Shown: piece by piece, positions 26,181-34,382 of the stretch
How positions within the stretch are numbered: position 1 is the stretch's first letter
Layout of the letters: each line of letters starts with the position of its first letter
Assembly: GCA_937942875.1 (NCBI GenBank)
Contig: CALEBT010000057.1
Location: 1 to 42,282 of the forward strand
Source: an uncultured Ignavibacterium sp.
Lineage (GTDB): Bacteria; Bacteroidota; Ignavibacteria; Ignavibacteriales; Ignavibacteriaceae
Length of the DNA: 42,282 bases
Direction of reading: 5' to 3'
The notes under the pieces: model-generated
Databases searched by the model: none
What the model was told of the DNA's origin: nothing
Seen by the model: the letters and a program-made list of their open reading frames with translations, nothing else
Made by a program: the position numbers and the translations under genes

Positions 26181-26504
26181 CTAAAATCCGGGAATATTTA
26201 ATCCTGGAGGAATCATTCCTTTTGTAACTTTAGCAAGTTCTTCTTCTGCCATTCTGGCAGCAGAATTCAAAGCTTTGTTAACTGCAGCAACGACCAAATC
26301 TTCAAGAATTTCTTTTTCTTCTTTACTAATAACCTGTGGATCAATTTCAATAGAAATTAGTTCTCTGGCTCCATTGACAGTCGCCTTTACCATTCCTCCA
26401 CCTGCATCCTCTGAAATTGTTTTATTTACTAATTCAGCTTGCACTTTTTGCATTTCTGCCTGCATTTTCTGAACTTGTTGTAACATTCCTTGTAAATTTT
26501 TCAT
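26181..26504 (-). CDS. ybaB: YbaB/EbfC family nucleoid-associated protein
   Basis: A 107-residue DNA-binding protein with an N-terminal coiled helix ('LQGMLQQVQKMQAEMQKVQAEL'-like), a central sheet 'GGGMVKATVNGARELISIEI', and the helix 'LEDLVVAAVNKAL'. Family members form tweezer-like dimers that coat DNA. I choose the ATG at 26504, with GGAG five bases upstream; an in-frame GTG at 26510 lacks a site. dnaX, often upstream of ybaB-recR, is absent; the next gene is divergent. Confidence 0.95.
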   Translation of the reverse strand: MKNLQGMLQQVQKMQAEMQKVQAELVNKTISEDAGGGMVKATVNGARELISIEIDPQVISKEEKEILEDLVVAAVNKALNSAARMAEEELAKVTKGMIPPGLNIPGF

Positions 26505-26539
26505 TATCACTCCATAATTTTTACAGATTTTTCTATTTT

Positions 26540-26547
26540 CAAATATA
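26540..26547 (-). promoter_or_regulatory. Candidate Bacteroidota-type -7 box (TATATTTG) before ybaB
   Basis: The minus strand reads TATATTTG, a perfect fit to the TAnnTTTG -7 consensus of Bacteroidota primary sigma factor, 35 bp upstream of the ybaB ATG. No clear TTTG -33 element is seen at the expected distance, so support is weak in this A/T-rich divergent gap. If correct it would be the head promoter of the long minus-strand gene run. Confidence 0.3.
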
Positions 26548-26618
26548 AATATAGAATTGGTTTATTGTTTTCTTTTATTTTTTTTCAGATATTTCAATTT
26601 CAAAAGAAAAAGGTTGCC

Positions 26619-27293
26619 ATGATTCAAACTATAATACACAAACAAGCCCCGTTGGATGATAAATATATTCAAGTTGAATTTCTTGACACAGTAATAATTG
26701 ATAAAACTAAGACTAAAATAAAAGATTTAGGTATTAAAAGTGTTGAATTAAGTACTTATTTTTTCGAATACTTGACTGGCTATCAGGTTCCCACAGCTTA
26801 TGTTAAAAGAGATAGTAAAAATATCATAAAGTATGTTGATTATTCTGAATATAAATTTTCATTAAAAATACTAAATCATTCAGATAAGAGAATTGCTAAA
26901 ATTTTTGGTATAAAAGAGAATGCTGAGTTGAAACTTCCCGTTTATGAATTCAGATACGGTGAAACAAAAGATAATTTGATAAATGAAAGTCATTTACTAT
27001 CTTTTGACCTTTGTAACTCTGAGGATATGAAGGTAATTCTAAGAATTTCTTCAAAAATCAATGCTGTTTTGAAGTCATTTTTTGAAAGAAGGAATGAGAT
27101 TCTTACCGAATTAGACCTAAGGTTTGGAAAATTTCAGGACAAAATTTATGTCGCAGGCGATTTTACCCCTTTTGGAATAAAAGTGTATCCAAATAAAGAA
27201 AATTCAAGGTGGACTGATCCGAATAAATTGAATACTCCCACCGATATAAAAAAATATACGGACTTTCTGTATAATATCGTGAGCCCTAAATAA
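26619..27293 (+). CDS. Diverged SAICAR synthetase (PurC)-like protein
   Basis: A 224-residue protein that aligns by eye with phosphoribosylaminoimidazole-succinocarboxamide synthase: 'YIQVEFLDTVIIDKTKTKIKDLG' (PurC 'LVEFKDD.TAF......'), 'STYFFEYLTGYQVPTAYV', 'RIAKIFGIKENAELKLPVYEFRYG', INESHLLSF (PurC INEDHI), 'LRISSKINAVLKSFFERRNEILTELDLRFG' and 'YVAGDFTPFGIKVYP' (PurC 'LADEISPDTCRLWD'). Several family hallmarks are missing: the N-terminal GKAK nucleotide loop, the VRN arginine with AAGS, and the ADE.SPD acidic residues. The position just upstream of psd-pssA-purS-purQ agrees with a purine origin. It may be inactive, altered in substrate, or a divergent lineage-specific PurC. The ATG at 26619 follows AAAAGG; a longer frame to 26565 begins with a hydrophobic stretch unlike the family. 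Confidence 0.72.
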   Translation: MIQTIIHKQAPLDDKYIQVEFLDTVIIDKTKTKIKDLGIKSVELSTYFFEYLTGYQVPTAYVKRDSKNIIKYVDYSEYKFSLKILNHSDKRIAKIFGIKENAELKLPVYEFRYGETKDNLINESHLLSFDLCNSEDMKVILRISSKINAVLKSFFERRNEILTELDLRFGKFQDKIYVAGDFTPFGIKVYPNKENSRWTDPNKLNTPTDIKKYTDFLYNIVSPK

Positions 27294-27946
27294 TGATTAC
27301 CAAATACGGATATTCTACAGTTGCTGTAATTACAATTATATCTTTTATTCTGATAGTAATTGGTATTTATTCCAATAATAATTTTATGAAGTTTGGACTA
27401 ATTCTCATTGCAATCCTGATAATGATATTTACACTAAACTTTTTTAGAGATCCTGAAAGGAAAGCTCCAGCTAAAGAAAATATTATTGTTTCTCCAGCCG
27501 ATGGAAAAATATTATTTGTGAAAAAAATAACTGATCAAAGATTCCTGCACGGAGAAGCAAAAATGATAGCTATATTTATGTCTCCATTAAATGTTCACGT
27601 CAATAGAATACCGATTTCTGGAAAAGTGGAATATATTAAATATCATCAAGGTGAATTTATTGCCGCCTTTGAGGATAAAGCCTCCGAAAAAAACGAAAGA
27701 AATGAAATTGGAATTACCAGTAAGTACGGTAAAGTTTTATTTATACAAATCGCCGGTTTTGTTGCAAGAAGAATTGTGAGCGATTTAAAGATTGGCGATG
27801 AAGTTAATATTGGAGAAAGGTTTGGTATGATAAAATTTGGCAGCAGAGTAGATGTAATTGTTCCGACCGATTGGATTGAAAAGGTTAAAAAGAATGATAT
27901 TGTTTGTGCTGGTGAGACAATTCTTTTTGAAATAAATAACAAATAA
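27293..27946 (+). CDS. psd: Phosphatidylserine decarboxylase (short, archaeal-type proenzyme)
   Basis: Converts phosphatidylserine to phosphatidylethanolamine at the membrane. It is 217 residues long, with two N-terminal hydrophobic helices (~10-52), 'FFRDPERKAP', 'VSPADGKILFV' (~64-74), 'FMSPLNVHVNRIPISGKV', and the self-cleavage motif at KFGSRVDV, where Ser184 would become the pyruvoyl cofactor after the Gly-Ser cut. The size matches the short Psd subclass, not the ~300-residue E. coli form. The start codon overlaps the PurC-like stop (TAATG), and the stop overlaps the pssA start in the same way. Confidence 0.95.
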   Translation: MITKYGYSTVAVITIISFILIVIGIYSNNNFMKFGLILIAILIMIFTLNFFRDPERKAPAKENIIVSPADGKILFVKKITDQRFLHGEAKMIAIFMSPLNVHVNRIPISGKVEYIKYHQGEFIAAFEDKASEKNERNEIGITSKYGKVLFIQIAGFVARRIVSDLKIGDEVNIGERFGMIKFGSRVDVIVPTDWIEKVKKNDIVCAGETILFEINNK

Positions 27947-28665
27947 TGAATAGAATTAGAATCACTCCTTCTGTTATTCCAAATTTATTCACTTCACTTA
28001 ATTTATTTTGTGGGTTTGTGTCAATCATACAAGCAAGTAAAGGAAACTTTGTTAATGCTGCGTGGTTTATAATCGCTGCATCTATTTTCGATGCATTAGA
28101 CGGATTTATGGCAAGACTGACAAAATCAAGCAGCGAACTTGGAGTGGAATTAGACTCTCTGTCAGATGTCGTTTCTTTCGGACTGGCACCTGCATTCTTA
28201 TTGTATTCGTCATATTTTTATAAATTAAATTCAATTGGGATTCTTATCAGCTCTCTTCCGGTTATTACCGGAGCCTTCAGATTAGCCAGATTTAATGTTC
28301 AGTTAGTTGGATTCGATAAGAAATTCTTTACCGGACTTCCGATTCCATTATGTGCTTTAACTTTCGTTACTTTTTTCCTTGGATTCTATGAATATCAAAT
28401 TGAGTTATTTGAAATAATCATTTCACCACTTGTTTTGATTTTATCGTTCCTTATGGTAAGCAAGGTGAAATATGACACTATTCCAAGAGTTTCCATTTCA
28501 GAGATCAAATCTAATCCCATAAAATTTATTGTGATTTTTTTATTAGTTATAGTAGTTATTTTATATGATATAAAAGGACTTTTCTTTGCTTTTGTTTTCG
28601 TAATACTGTTTGGTATTTTTCGACATATTTTTAACAAAATCCAAAACAAGTTTTTCAGAGGATAA
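27946..28665 (+). CDS. pssA: CDP-diacylglycerol--serine O-phosphatidyltransferase
   Basis: Makes phosphatidylserine, the substrate for the upstream psd product. It is a 239-residue multi-helix membrane protein with the CDP-alcohol phosphatidyltransferase signature: Asp-x-x-Asp-Gly-x-x-Ala-Arg in 'DALDGFMAR', then Gly-x3-Asp-x3-Asp in GVELDSLSD, all acidic residues present. 'NLFTSLNLFCGFVSI' near the N-terminus is typical of bacterial type II PssA. Coupled to psd by a TAATG overlap and followed with no gap by purS. Confidence 0.96.
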   Translation: MNRIRITPSVIPNLFTSLNLFCGFVSIIQASKGNFVNAAWFIIAASIFDALDGFMARLTKSSSELGVELDSLSDVVSFGLAPAFLLYSSYFYKLNSIGILISSLPVITGAFRLARFNVQLVGFDKKFFTGLPIPLCALTFVTFFLGFYEYQIELFEIIISPLVLILSFLMVSKVKYDTIPRVSISEIKSNPIKFIVIFLLVIVVILYDIKGLFFAFVFVILFGIFRHIFNKIQNKFFRG

Positions 28666-28914
28666 ATGTTCAAAGCAAAAGTTTTAATTAAACGAAGACC
28701 TTCAATCCTTGATCCTCAAGGGAAGGCAGTTGAAAAAGGTGCACAGCATCTCGGACTGACAAATATTAAGAATACCCGAATTGGAAAGTTTATTGAATTT
28801 GATGTTTTATCAGATAATGTGGAAGAAGCAAAAAAAGAAGTGAATGAATACTGCCTGAAATTATTATCAAATCCAATTATGGAAGATTATGAATTCGAGT
28901 TATCAGAAATCTAA
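28666..28914 (+). CDS. purS: Phosphoribosylformylglycinamidine synthase, PurS subunit
   Basis: An 82-residue protein with the PurS pattern 'VLIKRRPSILDPQGKAVEKG' and 'NIKNTRIGKFIEFDV', of usual length. PurS bridges PurQ (glutaminase) and small PurL in the four-step FGAR amidotransferase complex of purine synthesis. It begins immediately after the pssA stop and precedes purQ by 15 bp. The presence of purS implies the three-subunit (PurLQS) system; purL is not in the window. Confidence 0.95.
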   Translation: MFKAKVLIKRRPSILDPQGKAVEKGAQHLGLTNIKNTRIGKFIEFDVLSDNVEEAKKEVNEYCLKLLSNPIMEDYEFELSEI

Positions 28915-28929
28915 TCTGAGAAAAATCTA

Positions 28930-29631
28930 ATGAATCCAAAATTTGGTGTAGTTGTATTCCCTGGTTCTAATTGCGATCACGATGCATATTACGCATTAAA
29001 GAAAATAATGAATTGTGATGTTGAGTTTCTATGGCATAAAAATCCTGATTTGAATAATTGTGATGTTATTGTATTGCCCGGTGGATTTTCTTACGGTGAT
29101 TATTTAAGAACAGGAGCTATTGCAAGGTTCTCTCCAATTATGAATTCTGTGATTGATTTTGCTAATAAGGGTGGAATAGTTATCGGAATTTGCAACGGAT
29201 TTCAGATTTTGCTTGAGGCAGGTTTATTGCCCGGAGTAATGCTTCAAAATACTTCTCTGAAATTTGTTTGTAAAAATGTTTATTTGAAGGTCGAGAATTA
29301 TAATACTATTTTTTCTAATAGTATTCCCGTTCAGTTACAGACAGTTAGAATTCCAATTGCTCACGGTGAGGGTAATTTTTTTGCAACTGAAACTATGTTA
29401 AAAGAGATTCTGGATAATAATCAAATTGTGTTCAGATATAGTGATGCAAATGGTAATACAAATGATGAAAATAATCCAAATGGTTCTTTAATGAACATTG
29501 CCGGAATTATTAACAGGAAGGGAAATATTCTTGGAATGATGCCTCACCCTGAACGAGTATGTGATCCAATTTTAGGAAGCACGGACGGACAATTTATTTT
29601 TAAGTCAATTATTAATTACTTATTAAACTAA
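28930..29631 (+). CDS. purQ: Phosphoribosylformylglycinamidine synthase, PurQ glutaminase subunit
   Basis: A 233-residue class I glutamine amidotransferase that feeds ammonia to PurL. '[19 protein letters not shown]' opens the protein, followed by '[20 protein letters not shown]'. The nucleophile is Cys88 in [19 protein letters not shown]. The C-terminal '[11 protein letters not shown]' gives the His-x-Glu part of the triad. All expected catalytic residues are present and the length is typical. It follows purS and precedes tatA by 10 bp. Confidence 0.97.
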   Translation: MNPKFGVVVFPGSNCDHDAYYALKKIMNCDVEFLWHKNPDLNNCDVIVLPGGFSYGDYLRTGAIARFSPIMNSVIDFANKGGIVIGICNGFQILLEAGLLPGVMLQNTSLKFVCKNVYLKVENYNTIFSNSIPVQLQTVRIPIAHGEGNFFATETMLKEILDNNQIVFRYSDANGNTNDENNPNGSLMNIAGIINRKGNILGMMPHPERVCDPILGSTDGQFIFKSIINYLLN

Positions 29632-29641
29632 AGGTGAAAAT

Positions 29642-29836
29642 ATGTTTGGAAATTTAGGTGCAGGAGAAATAATCTTAATAATATTGGTTATTCTCCTCTT
29701 GTTCGGCGCTAAAAAAATTCCTGAACTTGCTCAAGGTTTGGGTAAAGGAATGAAAGAATTTAAAAAAGCTGTTAAAGATGTTGAAAATGAAATAAAACAA
29801 ACAGAAGAAGAAATCAAGAAAGAAGATAAGAAATAA
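29642..29836 (+). CDS. tatA: Sec-independent protein translocase TatA/E
   Basis: A 64-residue single-span protein: hydrophobic helix '[22 protein letters not shown]' (residues ~8-30) with the conserved F-G hinge ([11 protein letters not shown]), then an amphipathic helix '[17 protein letters not shown]' and a charged tail of Lys/Glu. TatA forms the translocation pore for folded, often cofactor-bearing proteins. A good AAAGGTG site precedes the ATG. tatB and tatC are not adjacent. Confidence 0.95.
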   Translation: MFGNLGAGEIILIILVILLLFGAKKIPELAQGLGKGMKEFKKAVKDVENEIKQTEEEIKKEDKK

Positions 29837-29893
29837 ATTCCTCTTGATTTTTATTATAAACATTCATTATTACTTTCATCCACAACCAAACTG

Positions 29894-31303
29894 ATGTTTT
29901 ATTCTGATATTTCTGAAAAAATAAATCTTATTGGCAGAGGTGAACTTTCTCTTATTGAAAATGTAAAATCTTTCATTGATAGGATTGAGCGTAAAAAACA
30001 TCTTAATGCATTTAATTTTGTTTTCAAAGAAGAAGCATTAAAGCGAGCCTCTGAAATTGAAAAAAAGATTCAGTCTGGGAAACACGGAAAACTGGCTGGA
30101 GCAGTAATCGCAATAAAAGATGTACTTGCTTATAAAGGTCATCCTCTTACCTGTTCTTCCAAAATTTTGAGTAATTTCATTTCTATCTATACTGCCACTG
30201 CAGTTCAGAAAATTTTAGATGAAGATGGGATAATAATAGGTAAAACAAATTGCGATGAATTTGCAATGGGTTCATCAAATGAAAATTCATATTTCGGAAA
30301 AGTTCTTAATCCTGTCGATGAAACAAGAGTTCCCGGCGGTTCAAGTGGTGGCTCGGCAGTAGCGGTTGCTGCTGATTTATGCGACATTTCATTGGGAACT
30401 GATACCGGAGGTTCAATTCGTCAGCCAGCTGCTTTTTGTGGTATTTTCGGTTTAAAACCCACTTATGGCAGAGTATCAAGATACGGCTTAACAGCTTTCG
30501 CCTCTTCTTTTGATACTATTGGTCCTTTCTCCAAAAATGTTTACAATTTGGCAATTCTTTTACAAACAATTGCCGGAAAAGACGAAAAAGACTCTACTTC
30601 TGTGAATGAACTCATCCCTGATTATACTGCCATTTTAAGCACAAATAAAAAATTTAGGATTGGACTTCCAAAAGAGTATTTTACTGAGGGACTTGATTCG
30701 GAAATTAAAACTTCAATTTTTTCAGAAATACAAAAATTGAAAGAAGATGGATATCAAATAGAAGAAGTTAATCTGCCGATGACTGAATACACTATAGCTG
30801 CCTATTACATTCTCACCACTGCAGAAGCCTCTTCAAATTTAGCCAGATTTGATGGTGCTCGTTATGGTTATCGGGCAGAAAATTATTCGGACCTCGAAGA
30901 GATGTATGTTAATTCCAGAACAGAAGGTTTTGGCACGGAAGTCAAAAGAAGAATTATGCTTGGTACTTACGTGCTTTCATCAGGCTATTATGATGCTTAT
31001 TACAGAAAAGCTCAAAAGATAAGAAGACTTATAAAAGAAGATTTCGATAAAGTTTTTCAGAATGTTGATCTACTTATTACACCGACAACTCCTACTACCG
31101 CATTCAAGATTGGAGAAAAATCGGATAACCCTTTGGAGATGTATCTTAGTGATATTTACACAACATCTGCAAATTTAGCTGGCATTCCGGGAATAAATAT
31201 TCCAATAGCAAAAAGTAAAGATGGATTGCCAATCGGAATGCAGGTGCTTGCAAAACAATTTGATGAAGAAAAATTAATTTCTTTTGCAAGCAGATTTGAA
31301 TAA
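29894..31303 (+). CDS. gatA: Aspartyl/glutamyl-tRNA amidotransferase subunit A
   Basis: A 469-residue amidase-signature protein that releases ammonia from glutamine for tRNA-dependent Gln (or Asn) formation with GatB and GatC. The Ser-cisSer-Lys triad is visible as Lys75 (IAIKDV), Ser150 (GGSSGGS) and Ser174 (GTDTGGSIRQPAA). The 75- and 24-residue spacings equal those of S. aureus GatA. The 'GLKPTYGRVSRYGL' loop is also conserved. The C-terminus ends at 'LISFASRFE', slightly shorter than many. gatB and gatC are not in the window. It begins 57 bp after tatA without a recognisable ribosome site. Confidence 0.96.
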   Translation: MFYSDISEKINLIGRGELSLIENVKSFIDRIERKKHLNAFNFVFKEEALKRASEIEKKIQSGKHGKLAGAVIAIKDVLAYKGHPLTCSSKILSNFISIYTATAVQKILDEDGIIIGKTNCDEFAMGSSNENSYFGKVLNPVDETRVPGGSSGGSAVAVAADLCDISLGTDTGGSIRQPAAFCGIFGLKPTYGRVSRYGLTAFASSFDTIGPFSKNVYNLAILLQTIAGKDEKDSTSVNELIPDYTAILSTNKKFRIGLPKEYFTEGLDSEIKTSIFSEIQKLKEDGYQIEEVNLPMTEYTIAAYYILTTAEASSNLARFDGARYGYRAENYSDLEEMYVNSRTEGFGTEVKRRIMLGTYVLSSGYYDAYYRKAQKIRRLIKEDFDKVFQNVDLLITPTTPTTAFKIGEKSDNPLEMYLSDIYTTSANLAGIPGINIPIAKSKDGLPIGMQVLAKQFDEEKLISFASRFE

Positions 31304-31315
31304 ATATAAATCAAT

Positions 31316-31822
31316 TTGAAAAACAAATTCCAAATACGTTCCTGGATAAAGAATGATTTTAATGAAGTTCGAAAAATCCTGAAAGAAACCTGGCTTCAGA
31401 CCTACGATTTTATTCCAGAAAATGACTTGCTTATACATCTTGAAAATTATTATTCACTTGAAAAATTGAATGAATTATTTAACAATCCCGATGCTTATTG
31501 TTTTTCCATTGAGAAAGATAGACAAGTTTTTGGCTGGATGAAATTATTTGACAATAAATCAGATGGAAACTTTTACCTTTCTTCTTTATACATTCTTAAA
31601 GATTATCAAGGATTAGGAATTGGTAAAGAGCTGATTTCAGTTGCTGATAAGAAAGCTCTGGAATTAAATCATTCACGCATCTGGGTTGGAGTTATGAAAA
31701 AAAATATCAACACTTTGACCTGGTATAAAAAACTTGGATTTAATTTCATCAAAGCAGAACCTTTCAAAATGGGAGAAACGGAAGTAAGTCACTTAATTGG
31801 ATACAAAAAACTAAACCAATAA
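31316..31822 (+). CDS. GNAT-family N-acetyltransferase
   Basis: A 168-residue protein with a GNAT core: 'YLSSLYILKDYQGLGIGKELISVADKKAL' carries the acetyl-CoA binding R/Q-x-x-G-x-G/A loop (here QGLGIG), followed by 'IWVGVMKKNINTLTWYKKLGFNFI', the usual C-terminal N-x-x-x-x-x-x-YxKxGF signature. The substrate is unknown. The only conventional in-frame start before the core is TTG at 31316, 12 bp after gatA; the next Met lies within the fold. The TTG has no clear ribosome site, so the start is uncertain by a few codons. Confidence 0.88.
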   Translation: MKNKFQIRSWIKNDFNEVRKILKETWLQTYDFIPENDLLIHLENYYSLEKLNELFNNPDAYCFSIEKDRQVFGWMKLFDNKSDGNFYLSSLYILKDYQGLGIGKELISVADKKALELNHSRIWVGVMKKNINTLTWYKKLGFNFIKAEPFKMGETEVSHLIGYKKLNQ

Positions 31823-32086
31823 TAGAGTTGAGTGATAAATGAGTGAGCAAAGAGCAGATTGGTTGATTGAGGACTGAAGACTGTTATCAGTTATTCGTTA
31901 ATTGTTAATTAAACATTTTATATTTGAAGAAATAGAACGCGGATTTGACGGATTCGACGGATTTAAACGGATTAAATAAAATTATACATTATACATTTTA
32001 CATTCTAAATTATTCATTCTTAATTATTCATTCGACATTCTACATTTATAATTAACTTTGTACCAATTATTAAAATTTATATCACA
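31823..32086. repeat. Composite of low-complexity intergenic word repeats
   Basis: The gap between the GNAT and GT9 genes is made of successive repeat modules. First is a 'gagtgataaatgagtgag'-type stretch (~31830-31850), then 'cgttaattgttaatta' (~31897-31912). Next come four CGGATT words at 31940, 31949, 31958 and 31968, spaced 9, 9 and 10 bases. Last is a run of 'tacatt/attcatt/acattc' words (~31982-32046). None encodes protein. The mixture looks like slipped or copied dispersed intergenic repeats, not a classic tandem array or CRISPR. Confidence 0.75.
32053..32060 (+). promoter_or_regulatory. Candidate -7 box (TAACTTTG) before the GT9 gene
   Basis: TAACTTTG matches the TAnnTTTG -7 consensus of Bacteroidota exactly and lies 26 bp upstream of the GTG start of the GT9 gene, immediately after the repeat stretch. 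No TTTG-like -33 element is obvious, so the call is tentative. Confidence 0.35.
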
Positions 32087-33130
32087 GTGTTTAGGAAAAA
32101 ACAAAAAAGAATACTCGTCGTTAGAACTGATAGAGTTGGCGATACAACTTATATTACACCAGCCATTAGAGAGTTACGAAGAACTTTTCCGGACGCTTTT
32201 ATCGCAACATTAACTCAACCTCATACGAGCAAAATTTTTCTAAATAATCCACATATAAATGCAATACTTACCGATGACTTGAAAAAAGAAAACTTTTGGA
32301 AAGTTGTAAAAGAAATCAGGAAATATAAATTCACTCACGCACTATTGATGTTTCCAACTGAACGCGCTGCTTATCAGCTGTTTTTTGCGGGTATTCCATA
32401 CAGAGTTGGAGTTGGAAATATTTTGTATGAAGTAATTACTTTTATGCGAAGTGTATCAAGAAATAATTACAATCCTCTTCGACACGAAGCAGATTATTGT
32501 ATGGATTTAGCAAGAAAAATCGGAGTCGTAACTGATAATATCAAACTTGAAATTTTCGTTACAGAAGATGAGAAAAAAGAAGCAATAGATTTTCTAAAAC
32601 AGAAAGGAATAAATCAAAACGATAAAAAAATTTTTATTCATAGTGGTTCTCTTGGCTCAGGTCCAAATTGGAGTGAAGATAAATATTTCTCGCTGACAAA
32701 AAAGCTTTTGAATCTTTTACAAGATAATTCATATAAATTCATTTATACAGCAATAGAAATGTCTGAAGAATTCATCAATAAACTTAAAGAGTTGAATAAG
32801 GAAAGAATAAAAGTTATTAGGGATGATATTGATGATCTTAGGATGATGATAAAAGTAATATCTCAGGCAGATGTTTTTCTTGCTTGTTCGACTGGTCCAC
32901 TTCATCTTGCTGATGCTTTAGAAAGAAAATGCGTGGGAATTTTTTGTCGAAGAAAAGTAAGCTCAGCAAAACATCACGGAGTTTTGAACGAGTATTCAAT
33001 CAATCTTGAAGTATCTGAAGAAAATTGTAAAAAGTACTGCAGTGCAGACCAGAACACTTGCGGTATAGAAAATGGATTATCTGAAGAAGAAGTAATTCAA
33101 GCAATTCTAAAACTATCAGAAAGAAACTGA
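32087..33130 (+). CDS. Family 9 glycosyltransferase (ADP-heptose:LPS heptosyltransferase-like)
   Basis: A 347-residue GT-B protein. The N-terminus 'RILVVRTDRVGDTTYITPAIRELRRTFP' is the classic GT9 opening (R.D.IGD....P....L). 'IFIHSGSLGSGPNWSEDKY' and 'ADVFLACSTGPLHLADALERK' mark the donor domain; the family's S-T-G-P-x-H motif is intact. The C-terminus has a Cys group (NCKKYCSADQNTCGI). It probably adds heptose to LPS core or a related glycan. Translation starts at GTG 32087. It forms a pair with a second GT9 gene starting two bases after its stop. Confidence 0.93.
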   Translation: MFRKKQKRILVVRTDRVGDTTYITPAIRELRRTFPDAFIATLTQPHTSKIFLNNPHINAILTDDLKKENFWKVVKEIRKYKFTHALLMFPTERAAYQLFFAGIPYRVGVGNILYEVITFMRSVSRNNYNPLRHEADYCMDLARKIGVVTDNIKLEIFVTEDEKKEAIDFLKQKGINQNDKKIFIHSGSLGSGPNWSEDKYFSLTKKLLNLLQDNSYKFIYTAIEMSEEFINKLKELNKERIKVIRDDIDDLRMMIKVISQADVFLACSTGPLHLADALERKCVGIFCRRKVSSAKHHGVLNEYSINLEVSEENCKKYCSADQNTCGIENGLSEEEVIQAILKLSERN

Positions 33131-33132
33131 TT

Positions 33133-34302
33133 ATGGATTTTGAAAAATTAAAAATTCCCAAATGCAAAAAATTCTCTGGCTATAAACCTTGCTTTTCATA
33201 CAAAAATTGTTTAGAAAATGGTTGTCAAGAAGATACAGACCAAAATAAAATTGGAACAAAGATTTTAATTATCTCACTTGATGCACTTGGTGCAGTTCTG
33301 AGTTTCACTTCAATTCTACCTGCAATAAAAAGAAAATTCCCAATTAGCACTGTAAATTGGATTACAATGCCCGGTGCTGATAAAATTCTTTTCAACAATC
33401 ATTATATTGATAAAGTCTGGGTTTGGAATGATGAAAACCGAATGATTATTCGTCAAATGAGTTTTGATTATTTATTCAATGCGGATAAAACCAATTACGC
33501 TTGTGCTTTTGCTAATGAAATAAATGCAAATAATAAATTTGGATTTCTGCTTAATGAAGATGGTAAAATTATTCCTGCCAATAAATCGGCTATGTATAAT
33601 TACTTGATGGGTAATGATGACTATCTGAAATTCAGAAAAAATCAGAGAACAGGACTTGATATTATTCACGAAACTTTCGAGCTTGATTATCAAAAAGACG
33701 AATATCAGTTTTTCTTTACTGAAGAGGAAAAAGAATTCATTGAATCATATAAAAAAGAAATCGGCTATGACCAGGCAAAGACTTATGTCGGTTTCAATAC
33801 TGGTTGTTCAAATCTCTTCCCCAATAAGAAAATGACAATTGAGCAGCATATTTATTTGATTCAAAAACTTAGCGAAAATAAATCACTGAAAATTGTTTTA
33901 CTTGGCGGAAAAGAAGATACTGAAAGGAATGAACAAATTATCGCTGGCTTACCTGAAAACATTCGCAAAGAAGTTATTAACACACCAACCACTTTAGGTC
34001 TTCGTAGAGGAGCTTGTTTTATAGATATTGCTGATTTAGTTATTACTGGCGATTCATTTGGAATGCATCTGGCAATAGCTTTGAAAAAATTTGTAATAGC
34101 ATGGTTTGGTTTGTCCTGTTGGTCGGAGATAGAATTATATGATAGGGGGATAAAACTTTATCAGGAAAATCTTGAATGTTCTCCCTGCTGGAAACGCGTT
34201 TGTCCTTATGATTTAGAATGCATAAAAATGATTGATTTAGATAGAATTATTAGTGAAGTCATTAAGTTTTCAAATAATAATCCACGATTGAATATTAGAT
34301 AA
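33133..34302 (+). CDS. Family 9 glycosyltransferase with N- and C-terminal cysteine clusters
   Basis: A 389-residue GT9-like protein. After an unusual N-terminal segment with Cys11, Cys20, Cys26 and Cys31 (PKCKKFSGYKPC, then KNCLENGC), the GT-B core begins at 'ILIISLDALGAVLSFTSILPAI' (~45-66). The donor half has 'YVGFNTGCSNLFPNKKMTIEQH', 'IVLLGGKEDTERN' and 'ADLVITGDSFGMHLAIALKK' (family D-S-G/F-x-H region). A C-terminal CSPCWKRVCPYDLEC cluster provides four more cysteines. The cysteines suggest a structural metal site, which is inference. It is the second gene of a GT9 pair, two bases after the first. Confidence 0.88.
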   Translation: MDFEKLKIPKCKKFSGYKPCFSYKNCLENGCQEDTDQNKIGTKILIISLDALGAVLSFTSILPAIKRKFPISTVNWITMPGADKILFNNHYIDKVWVWNDENRMIIRQMSFDYLFNADKTNYACAFANEINANNKFGFLLNEDGKIIPANKSAMYNYLMGNDDYLKFRKNQRTGLDIIHETFELDYQKDEYQFFFTEEEKEFIESYKKEIGYDQAKTYVGFNTGCSNLFPNKKMTIEQHIYLIQKLSENKSLKIVLLGGKEDTERNEQIIAGLPENIRKEVINTPTTLGLRRGACFIDIADLVITGDSFGMHLAIALKKFVIAWFGLSCWSEIELYDRGIKLYQENLECSPCWKRVCPYDLECIKMIDLDRIISEVIKFSNNNPRLNIR

Positions 34303-34382
34303 CACAGGATATTCGCACCTAAAGAATTCAAGTTAATTTTCATATCTTTACAAAACAGAATTAATAATTTAGTGAGAATAAA

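Noticed and set aside
26511-26618. Purine riboswitch or leader before the PurC-like gene
   Set aside because: The 108-bp divergent gap is nearly pure A/T with no conserved aptamer-like helices.
29894-31303. Truncation of GatA at its C-terminus
   Set aside because: The end is only slightly short and all catalytic residues with correct spacing are present.
31940-31973. CRISPR array from regularly spaced CGGATT words
   Set aside because: Units are 6-7 bases with 9-10 base periods; no repeats of CRISPR length, no spacers and no cas genes.
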